Shown here: piece after piece, positions 1 to 7,670 of the stretch
How the letters are laid out: the number at the start of each line of letters is the position of its first letter
Numbering within the stretch: the first letter of the stretch is position 1
Position numbers and translations under genes: made by a program
The notes under the pieces: generated by a model
Seen by the model: the letters and a program-made list of their open reading frames with translations, nothing else
The model's database searches: none
What the model was told of the DNA's origin: nothing
Source of the DNA: Vanilla planifolia
Taxonomy: Eukaryota > Streptophyta > Magnoliopsida > Asparagales > Orchidaceae
Direction: 5' to 3'
DNA length: 64,000 nt
Assembly: GCA_023846275.1 (NCBI GenBank)
Contig: JAIUJO010000619.1
Span: 547,001-611,000, forward strand

Positions 1-1688
1 CTTACAGATAAGTGAGATAGCAACATCGTATTTCTTTGTATTTCATATTCCAATTGCAACTTGTCCATCTCAAAGATCACTTGCTTTTCTTCTAGGATAG
101 TAGTTAATAAGCTAATAGTATTAGCTTTCCTACTGAGAGCATCTACCATCACATTTGCTTTACCTAGATGATATGTGATTTCTATATCATAATCTTTAAT
201 AAATTCCAACCATCTTCTTTGCCTAAAATTTAATTCCTTTTGAGTGAAAAGATATTTTAAACTCTGATGATCAGTAAATATCATACATTTAACTCTGTAT
301 AAGTAATGTCTCCAAATTTTTTGGGCAAAAATGATAGCTGCTAACTCCAAATCATGCACAGGATAATTCTTTTCATGTGTTTTAAGCTATCTAGATGCAT
401 AGGCAATTACCTTGTGATGTTGCAACAATACAAAGCCTAGCCCTTGCAACGAGGCATCACTATATATTTGATAACATTCTGTTCCCTCTGGCACTACTAG
501 AATTAGAGCTGTAGTTAATTTCTCTTTCAATATTTGAAAGCTATTTTCACAAGCTGCATCCCATTCAAATTTTGTTGTCTTCTGTGTTAAATTGGTTAAT
601 GGTGTGACAATCTGAGAAAAACCCTTGACAAATTTCCTGTAATATCCAGCTAATCCCAAGAAGCTTCTGACCTCCGCCACTATTGTGGGTCTTGGCCAAT
701 CGATGATAGCAGAAATCTTTTGTGGATCTACAGAAATTCCTTCTACACTGACAACATGTCCTAAAAAAATGACTTTGGATAACCAAAACTCACATTTTGA
801 GAATTTGGCATATAATTGGTTTTCTCTCAAAGTCTGTAGTGTTAAATGCAAATGTGTACCATGTTCTTCTAAGGATTTTGAATAAATCAAGATATCATCA
901 ATAAAGACAATATAAAGTGGTCCAAATATTTCTTGAACACTCGATTCATTAAATTCATAAAAGTTGCTAGTGCATTAGTTAGTCCAAACGGTAGTACTAA
1001 GAATTCATAGTATCCATACCTGGTTCTGGAAGCTGTCTTTGGAACATCTTCTTGCTTGATTTTTAACTGATGATATCCAGATCACAAATCGATTTTTAAA
1101 AATACAACTGCTCCAAGTAATTAATCAAACAACTCATCAATCCGAGGCAAAGGATATTTGTTCTTGATGGCGATTTTTTTGATTTCTCGATAGTCCACAC
1201 ACATACGAAGACTACGATCCTTCTTTTCAAAAATAAGATAGGTGCTCCCCATGGGGAGACACTTAGCCTAATAAATCCTGTCTAATAATTCTTGTAGTTG
1301 TATTTTGACTTCTTGTAGTTCAACAGGTGCTATACAATAAGGAGATTTTGAAATTGCTTAGCACCAGGAATCAATTGAATTTCAAATTCAATTTTTCTAT
1401 CTGGGGGTAACCCTACTAATTCTTCTGGAAAGACATCCAAATATTCTTTAACTATTGGTACTTCTGAGGGTTGACAAAATTGTCTATCCAAGTCCATAAT
1501 GGATACTAGACATCCATCACATCCTTTTTGTAGTAGCTTCTAGGCTTTGAGCATAGTTATGATAGGAATTTTTCTCCCTTGGCCAAAGTAGGGTAACTTA
1601 TCTTCTCTAGAGATTGGGATTTCAACCTTCTTTTCATAACAATCTATTTTTACTTTATGCATGAACAACCAATCTTTGCATGGATTGG
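1..1688 (-). pseudogene. pol pseudogene: protease remnant, reverse transcriptase, RNase H (partial)
   Basis: It encoded the enzymes that copy element RNA into DNA. Reading leftwards: a protease C-terminal remnant with DWL near 1665-1674 and a LLQKGC segment near 1520-1540; a linker DVFPEELVGLPPD near 1400-1437; then RT with SVSPWGAP near 1240-1260, VDYR near 1188-1198, YPLPRIDELFD near 1124-1160, LPFGLTNA near 970-1000 and the active-site box FIDDIL near 891-908. RNase H has the SDAS motif near 452-464, then HDLELA, FTDH and ADALSR-like positions down to about 140; translation then stays open to position 1. The protease catalytic D-T/S-G region is absent. In-frame stops are at 1540-1542, 1121-1123, 1082-1084 and 387-389, and single-base frameshifts lie near 1360, 1280, 1225 and 912. 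The longest intact stretch is 387-890 (167 codons, end of RT plus start of RNase H). No functional enzyme is possible. Confidence 0.9.
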
Positions 1689-2461
1689 TCAGACAGACTC
1701 TGATCTACATTCTCCCATATGCCATTTTCCACATTTCTCATATCTACTCGTTCCACTTGAACTTAAACTAGCTCTACTAGTGCTTAGTTCATATGGTCTG
1801 AACCTACTATATCTTGAATGTTTCTTTTCTTGAAAAATTAAGACTACCTCTTTTTCTTATGAATATGAATTTAGATTTTAGAGAATCAAATCTTTTCTTC
1901 TCTTCTTTTTTTAACTAGTTACCAGCAAACTGAGTTCCAACTCAACCATGCAGGCATGCTCCAGTAACTACACATAGTTTGTTATTCGAACTACTACTAA
2001 AGCTGTCTAAATTTCATCCTGTAGGCCTCGTCGAAATGAAAAGGGCATATACCATGGCTCAAACTCTTCTATGGATTCTTTTCAAGAGATTTCTTCCATT
2101 GGTCAGCTTGAAAATTGAAGCTTATGTCAAGAACTCTTCCACAGTCTGGCAGTATCTTTTAGTACCAAAACTACCAAAGCTAACTTTTTGTCAGTTGGGC
2201 ACAACATCCCTTCAAAGATAATATTCATGTGCTATAGCTAGTTTTCAACAACATAGGATCCTTTTCCCCAACAAAAGGAGGAGGATGCATCCATTTAAGT
2301 TGGTCAACCACCAAGTCAATAGATGCCTCTCCTCTATGACTACTAGTACTTCTAATAGATTGCAATAAAGAAACTAAGGTTTGTGCTAATTCCTGTTGTG
2401 TATCTCCTTGCTGCTCTCTTTGTTTATCCTTCTCTATACTTTCAGATGTAGATCTTTCCAT
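1689..2461 (-). pseudogene. gag pseudogene (capsid and zinc knuckle remnants)
   Basis: Gag forms the virus-like particle that packages element RNA. The frame starts at the ATG at 2459-2461, 133 nt after the primer-binding site, with a charged, Gln-rich N-terminus and then HPPPFVGEKDP, which resembles the PP.F.G..DP entry to plant Gag. A frameshift and two stops follow (2232-2234, 2238-2240). The next frame shows a capsid-type stretch (CPTDKK, then TARLW) at about 2140-2205 and an EPWYMPFSFRR segment near 2020-2060. Near the C-terminus a Ser/Arg-rich part leads to a CCHC-type knuckle at about 1707-1742, reading YEKCGKWHMGEC; the usual first Cys is Tyr, so zinc binding should be lost. A stop at 1689-1691 follows directly. 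Gag is shorter than the usual 350-450 residues, so internal sequence is missing. An antisense open frame over 1979-2221 has no recognisable product. Confidence 0.8.
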
Positions 2462-2593
2462 GTCTAAAGTCTATTGCAATCTTGCAAAATTACATAAGTT
2501 ATTTGATAACTAATGCCTAAGCATGAATAACACTAAAGATGTAAATGCATATGCTGTGTTGGTGTCCTCACACTCATTTCCCACCTATTCCTG
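2462..2593 (-). other. Untranslated leader between primer-binding site and gag
   Basis: This is a noncoding stretch of 132 nt between the primer-binding site and the gag start codon, as expected for the 5' leader of a Ty3/gypsy transcript, where dimerisation and packaging signals normally sit. I see no specific motif in it. Confidence 0.6.
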
Positions 2594-2611
2594 AACCTGG
2601 CTCTGATACCA
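2594..2611 (-). other. Primer-binding site for initiator tRNA-Met
   Basis: On the minus strand the sequence is TGGTATCAGAGCCAGGTT. It is complementary over all 18 nt to the 3' end of plant cytoplasmic initiator tRNA-Met, CCA included. This is the usual primer site for minus-strand cDNA synthesis in plant Ty3/gypsy and Ty1/copia elements. It lies 3 nt inside the LTR edge at 2615, which fixes the element's orientation and the inner LTR boundary. It has stayed perfect although the coding region is heavily mutated. Confidence 0.95.
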
Positions 2612-3140
2612 CCTTGTCAAGCCCCCACCTACATTAGGTACTACTATATAATAAAATTATCATCAAAGTGAGGACAATAAACAAATTCCAAGGTGGGGAC
2701 CCGATGGTAAGACAAACACCAACTCCAAAATCAAAAGTATATATATAAAGGCATGTTTTTAAATATTTAATCACACCAAAACTTTCCCTCTCTCACACAT
2801 CTCTTGAAAATGGCTCTTCTGTAGAAGCACCATTGCCATCTCTCGGTGCAGTGGTTTCATGACCTGTGATGTAAGCACTAATGAGATTTACAAATCTCAA
2901 TAGATAAATCCACATAGTTAACCCAATGAAAATACAAACAATGAATAGTGTAGATGAATCATATGTATAAAGCTCAAACCATACAAATGTCATATATAAT
3001 ATCAGATGAAAAACCAAAGAAAAATCAAAAGAAATACCAGTTCCTTATAGATGTGTTCTAATCGGGCCCAATTCTCTTTGACGCATTATCCTCTGGATCC
3101 AATCAAGCAAATGACCTCCAACCGGCATCTAACCAAGCAT

Positions 3141-3347
3141 ATAACACTAGGCAGATATCTGACCTGAAGATCGATACCCTGCAATCCAACACACTAGGCC
3201 TGGTGTCACCAGGCAGGTATGGTACCATACCTTGCGATCCAACATGTTGGGCTTGGTGTAATCATCGTGGAGTCATAGCACATAACACTAGGCAGATATC
3301 TGATCCAATGATTGATACCCTGCGATCCAACATGCTGGGCCTTGTGG
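3141..3347. repeat. Short tandem repeat inside the LTR, ~141-bp period
   Basis: Segments at 3141-3204 and 3282-3347 share ATAACACTAGGCAGATATCT, then a GATACCCTGC.ATCCAACA.. .TGGGC/AGGC run. A shorter partial copy of the second half lies between them at about 3212-3258 (CTTGCGATCCAACATG). This looks like local duplication inside the LTR. There is no coding content. Confidence 0.75.
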
Positions 3348-3380
3348 TGAGGATAATGTTCTCTGGGAATCCATTTTTAT

Positions 3381-4385
3381 TACCATTTTCAATCATAATT
3401 TCAAACAATTATGCCATATCAAAAGACCTTTATTTCCATATTATTTCTTCCTTTTTAGTTTTTATGCAAATGCATAAGTAATCCATATCATAATATTTCT
3501 TTCTTTTTATGCCATAAACATATGAAACAATTACAATTCTATAACAGTAAGAAAAAGCATGTAAAAACATATAATATTGTGCTACTTCACAGGGTTAAGA
3601 ATTTATTTACCTAGATTTGCTATACCAAATTTTTTTTGCCCACTTCTAATTTGTTCTTGATGTCCTACAAGCCTGTAAAATACAAAAATAATTAATTTAA
3701 ATATGCTTATTAGGAAAAATTACGTTTTTAAAAGTTGTTCTCAAATGGTTCAAATTTTGCTTTCTAAAAGCTTGCCCAAACAGCCAAAAATCCCGCTTTC
3801 TTAAAGCTGTCCCAAACGGGCTTTCCAAAAATCCCAAAAATGCTCACTGTTTTTCTTGCTTAAGGTCTTTCGTCGATGCTGGACCGCCCGCGCTCAGCGT
3901 GACCCGTTCTAGGCTGGACGCTGGACCGCCCGCACCGGTTCAGCAACGTGAACCGATTCAACATGCTGAACCATTTCCAATCATAATTCCAAACAATTAT
4001 GTCATATCAAAAGACCTTTCTTTCCATATTGTTTCTTTCTTTTATTTCATTATCATACCATTTTATTTCTTCCATTTTAGTTTTCATGCAAATGCATAAG
4101 TAATCCATACTACAGTGTTTCTTTCTTTTTAAGCCATAAACAACATATACAACAATCAAAATACTATAAAAGTAAGAAAACATGTAAAAACATATAATAT
4201 TGTGCTACATCATAGGGATTGGAATTTATCTCCTGGTTTTGCTCTACCAAATTTTTTTGCCCACTTCTAATTTGTTTTCTTGATGTCCTACAAGGCCATG
4301 GTTATAAATTAAAATAGTTCATTAACAAAAAGTGCTTTTTTGAAAAGCTTTCCCAAACAAACCCCCAAAATAAATCCCGAAATCG
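3381..4385. repeat. Imperfect tandem duplication inside the LTR (~590-620 bp offset)
   Basis: The first copy is at about 3381-3860 and the second at about 3970-4385. Shared anchors are AAAAGACCTT (3421 and 4009), ATGCAAATGCATAAGTAATC, GTAAAAACATATAATATTGT (3561 and 4184) and TTTGCCCACTTCTAATTTGT. The offset grows from 588 to 623 because the second copy has an extra T-rich stretch of about 35 bp near 4040-4075. The copies are clearly diverged, so the duplication is old. Confidence 0.85.
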
Positions 4386-4515
4386 ATTTACGCGGGCGCT
4401 AGACAGCCCGCACCCGACACTGGACCTCGTGCGCTTGGTGCACTGGACAGCGCTCTCTCGGCGTGCTAGACCGCTTGCACTCGGGACGTTGGACCGCCGG
4501 TGCTCAGTAGCCCAG
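3868..4515. repeat. GC-rich minisatellite-like patches in the LTR
   Basis: Two GC-rich patches (about 3868-3960 and 4390-4515) stand out in AT-rich LTR sequence. They carry degenerate copies of a TGGACCGCCCGC-like motif at about 3880, 3922, 4400, 4420, 4443, 4467 and 4490; the second patch has ~21-24 bp spacing. Each patch follows one copy of the longer LTR duplication, so the whole AT+GC module was probably duplicated together. This is the only CpG-rich sequence in the window. Confidence 0.6.
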
Positions 4516-4819
4516 TTCAGCTGCGTAACCCAGTCCAAAGGCGTGTACCGGTTTTTCGCTCTCTCTCTCTCCTGTATGTCCGGGAAACCGAAATATTTCG
4601 TCGACGAACTCGAAATCTCTTGCATCTCTCGCCGATCAATTGACAGCCAATCAACAGAAAAACTTATGCAACCCGACGATAAAGAAAACTAAAATTCTCA
4701 CCTTTGTCAACCGTCACCATCGCGTGCCGGAAATCACGAAAATTCCTCGCCGCTGTGCCTCACCGTCGTGCTTTGCCGCCGTGTTAGCAGAAGTACGTTT
4801 CAAAAGCACATGGGTCGGC

Positions 4820-4827
4820 TTTTATAG
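4820..4827 (-). promoter_or_regulatory. Candidate LTR TATA box
   Basis: The minus strand reads CTATAAAA in the context ATGGCTATAAAAGCCGAC. It is a strong match to the plant TATA consensus and faces the retrotransposon genes. It lies about 150 nt inside the proposed LTR start, which predicts transcription starting near 4790-4795. That gives a short U3 and a very long R/U5, which is unusual but possible for long-LTR elements. A host promoter captured in the LTR is the alternative. Confidence 0.5.
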
Positions 4828-4976
4828 CCATGGTCGGAACGACTTAAGCGATGTTTCGTGAACCGCAGTTTGTAGAAAATCCCTTCTAAATTTGGTGTTT
4901 GCAAATATATCCTCTGCCAAATCGAATTTAAACTAAGCCGACATTTAAAAATTATGAATCTATCCTACACGTGACA

Positions 4977-5103
4977 AATTTATCCCAAATCTTTAAAAGT
5001 TCATACTTTATTCATTAGAGCTCCAAAAATTACAAATTAAACATCATTAGACTCGTCTCAAAGAGCTCTTTCTAAAAAAATACAATAAATAAAATAAAGG
5101 AAA
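4977..5103. other. AT-rich flank between LTR and satellite array
   Basis: This is unique-looking, AT-rich noncoding sequence between the proposed LTR end and the first satellite units. I see no gene, RNA or repeat signature. It may be the host sequence the element inserted into, or the outermost part of the LTR if the 4976 boundary is wrong. Confidence 0.5.
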
Positions 5104-6380
5104 CTAAGGCTATTATGAGAGGAGAGGAGAGTATAGCAGAGTAGAGCTAAGCAGAGTATTAGAGTAGAGAAGAGCAAAGCAGAATAGAGAAAAGTAGAGT
5201 AGAGTAGAGTTTAGTAGAGCAGAGTAGAGTAGAGTATAGTAGAGCTAGGTTAGGCTAGAGCACAATAGAGCAGAGTAGAGTAGAGTAGAGAAGATCATAG
5301 TAGAATAGAGAAGAGTAGAGTAGAGCAGAGCATAGTAGAATAGAGCAGAGCATAGTAGTGTAGACCACAGCAAAGCTAGGCTAGGCTAGATTAGGCTATA
5401 ATAGACTAGAGTAGAATAGAGTAGAGTAGAGTTGAGCTAAGTTAGGATATGCTAGGCTAAGTTAAGTTAGAGTTGAGTTATGTATAATAGAGATGGGATA
5501 GGCTAAGCTATGCCAAGCAAAAGTAGAGTAGAGTAGAGTAGAGTTGAGTAGGGTATAGTTGAGTAAAGTAGAGCTAGGTTTGGCTAGGCTATGTTGGTCT
5601 AGGCTAGAGTATAATAGAGTGGAGTAGATTAGAATTGAGTAAAGTAGAGTAGAGCTAAGTTAGGCTAAGCAAAGCTAAGCTAGAGTAGAGTAGAGTTGAG
5701 TACAATAGAGCAGAGAAGAGTGGAGAAGAGCAGAGTAAGGTAGAGTACAGTAGATCAGAGAAGGGTAAAGTAGAGTAGACAAGAGTATAGCTAAGTTAGG
5801 CAAGGCTAGGCCAGGGTAGGTAAGAGTAGAGTGGAGGTTAATAAAGTGGAGTAATATAGAGTAGAATAGAGTTTAGTAAAGTTTGGTTAGGCTAGGCTAA
5901 GTTAGGCTAGGCTAGGCTAGGTTATGGTAGGCTAGGCTTGGCTAGGCTTGAGTAGAGTAGAGTTGAGTATAGTAGAGCTATGTTAGGCTTAGCAAAGCGA
6001 GGCTAGGTTAGACTACAGAGTAGCGTAGAGTAGAGTAGAGTAGATTAGAGCGGAGCAGGGAGGAGCAGAGTTGTGTAGAGTAGAGTAGAGCTGAGCATAA
6101 TATAGTAGAGCAGAGTAGATTATAATAAGGTTAGGCAAAGCTAAGCAAGGCTAGGCTAGGCTATGCTAGGCTAGGCAAGAGTAGACAAGAGTAAAGTACA
6201 ATAGAGTAGTGTATAGCAGAGCTTGGTAAGGAAAAGTTGTGCTAGGTTAGACTAGAGTAGAGTATAGTAGACTAGAGTAAACTATAATAGAGTAAAGCTA
6301 GGTTAGGCTAGGCTGGGCTAGGTTAGAGTAGGGTAGAGTAAAGTAGAGCAAAGCTAGGTTAGGTTAGGGCAAGATTAGGG
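5104..6380 (+). repeat. Left edge of the satellite array
   Basis: The array opens with a purine-rich GAGAGGAGAGGAGAG stretch (about 5116-5131) and then mixed TAGAG and TAGGC blocks. Units look more diverged here than deeper in: TAGGC blocks contain many TAAGC, TATGC and TTAGA variants (for example 5436-5520). Greater divergence at a boundary is usual for satellites. No gene is seen. Confidence 0.7.
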
Positions 6381-6399
6381 TAGAGTAGAGTAGAGTGTA

Positions 6400-7670
6400 T
6401 TAGAGAAGAGAAGAGTAGAGTAGAGTAGAGCATAGTAGACCATAGTAGAGTAGAGTAGAGTAGAGTAGAGTAGAGTAGAGTAGAGTAAAGTAGAGAAGAG
6501 TAGAGTAGAGCAGAGTATAGTAGAGTACAGGAGAGTAGAGTAGAGGAGAGCAGAGCAGAGCAGTACAAAGCATAGTAGAGAAAAGCAGAAGAGTAGAGCA
6601 AGGTAGACAGAGCAGAGTAGAGTGGAGCAGTACAGAGTAGAGCAGTAGAGCATAATAGAGTAGAGTAAAGTAGAGTAGAGCTAGATTAAGTTTTCTTAGG
6701 CTAGGCTTGGCTAAATTAGTCTAGATTTGAGTAGAGTTGAGTAGAGAGGAGCTAGGATAGGCAAGGTTAGGCAAGGCTAAGCTATAATAAAGTAGATTAG
6801 AGTTGAGTAAAGTAAAGCTTTGTTAGGCAAGGTTAGGTTAAGTTAGATTAGAGTAGAGTAGAGTAAAGTAGAGTAGAGTAGAGCTAAGTTAGGCTAGGCT
6901 AGGGTAGACTAGGCTAGGCTAAGCTAGAGTAGAGTAGAGTAGAGTAGAGCAAGGTTAGGCTAGGCTAGGATAGGCTAGATTAAAGTAGGGTGGAATAGAG
7001 TAGTGTGTAGTAGAGTAGTGTGTAGTAGAGTAGAGTATAGTAGAGTAGAGAAGAGTAGAGTCAAGTAGAGTAAAGTAGAGTAGAGTAGAGTTTAATAGAA
7101 TAGAGTAGAGTAGAGTAGAGTAGAGGAGAGCAGAGTAGAGCAGAGTAAAGTAGAGTAGAGAAAAGCAGAAGAGCAGAGTAGAGTAGAGCAGTATAGAGCA
7201 GAGTAGTAGAGCATAATAGAGTTGAGTAGAGTAGAGTAGAGCTAGATTAAGATTTGTTAGGCTAGGCTTGGCTAAATTAGTATAGATTTGAGTAGAGTTT
7301 AGTAGAGAGGAGCTAGGATAGGCAAGGTTAGGCAAGGCTAGGCTGTAATGAAGTAGAGTAGAGTTGAGTAAAGTAAAGCTTGGTTAGGGAAGGTTAGGTT
7401 AGGTTAGATTAGAGTAAAGTAAAGTAGAGTAGAGTAGAGTAGAGCTAAGTTAGGCTAGGCTAGGGTAGACTAGGCTAGGCTAGGCTAAAGTAGAGTATAG
7501 TAGAGTAGAGCAAGGTTAGGCTAGCCTAGGATAGGCTAGATTTAAGTAGGGTGGAATAGAGTATTATGTAGTAGAGTAGTGTGTAGTAGAGTAGAGTATA
7601 GTAGAGTAAAGCAGAGTAGAGTCGAGTAGAGTAAAGTAGAGTAGAGTAGAGTTTAATAGAACATAGTAGG
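6400..7670 (+). repeat. ~561-bp tandem segmental duplication within the array
   Basis: Two consecutive segments align over many non-canonical variants. Anchors: CTAGATTAAG at 6681 and 7242, GGCTTGGCTAAATTAGT after each, GAGAGGAGCTAGGATAGGCA after that, and AGTAGGGTGGAATAGAGTA at 6984 and 7545. All of these give an offset of 561 bp. An upstream anchor (AAAAGCAGAA at 6581 and 7161) gives 580, reflecting gain or loss of a few pentamers. The shared rare variants show a whole ~0.56-kb block was duplicated. Confidence 0.85.

Larger units (their letters stand above)
1..4976 (-). mobile_element. Decayed Ty3/gypsy (Tekay/Del-like) LTR retrotransposon, 5' part
   Basis: The element reads right to left: LTR (about 4976-2615), primer-binding site (2611-2594), a leader of about 130 nt, gag (from the ATG at 2459-2461), protease remnant, reverse transcriptase and RNase H, which runs off the left edge. 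This order is that of an autonomous plant Ty3/gypsy element. The Tekay/Del assignment rests on RT/RNase H wording such as [11 protein letters not shown] and [13 protein letters not shown], on a Gag zinc knuckle ending H-x-GEC, and on the long LTR; it is from memory of the family, not a search. Integrase, any chromodomain, the polypurine tract and the 3' LTR lie outside the window, so target-site duplication and LTR-LTR divergence cannot be read here. Many stops, frameshifts and a deletion make it non-autonomous. Confidence 0.9.
2615..4976 (-). repeat. 5' long terminal repeat (outer end inferred)
   Basis: The inner edge is well placed: the plus strand starts TGTCAAGCCCCC at 2615, next to the primer-binding site, so on the element strand the LTR ends in TGACA. 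The outer edge is inferred at 4976, where the plus strand reads TGACA (4972-4976), a 5-bp inverted match to TGTCA at 2615; this gives an LTR of about 2362 bp. It has a TATA box about 150 bp inside the outer end, an internal duplication at 3381-4385 with GC-rich patches, and a 141-bp repeat at 3141-3347. No long coding frame is convincing. The frame on 4302-4625 (107 codons) has no recognisable domain and is probably leader sequence. The outer boundary could be off by up to ~130 bp. Confidence 0.7.

Noticed and set aside
685..885. Plus-strand open frame of 66 codons, and minus-strand 565-786
   Set aside because: Both are other-frame readings of the RT/RNase H coding sequence at 387-890.
1979..2221. 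Plus-strand open frame of 80 codons
   Set aside because: It is antisense to the recognisable Gag remnant and has no domain or homologous feel of its own.
2737..2752. TATATATAAA near the inner LTR end as the element promoter
   Set aside because: It lies only ~130 bp from the LTR's inner end, leaving almost no R/U5, and is a simple AT run. The CTATAAAA at 4820-4827 is better placed and oriented.
3203..4861. Several short open frames in the LTR (3203-3481, 3899-4099, 4302-4625, 4429-4692, 4640-4861)
   Set aside because: None shows a domain. Two of them (3203-3481 and 3899-4099) are similar only because they lie in the internal LTR duplication, and the others read across GC-rich minisatellite or leader sequence.
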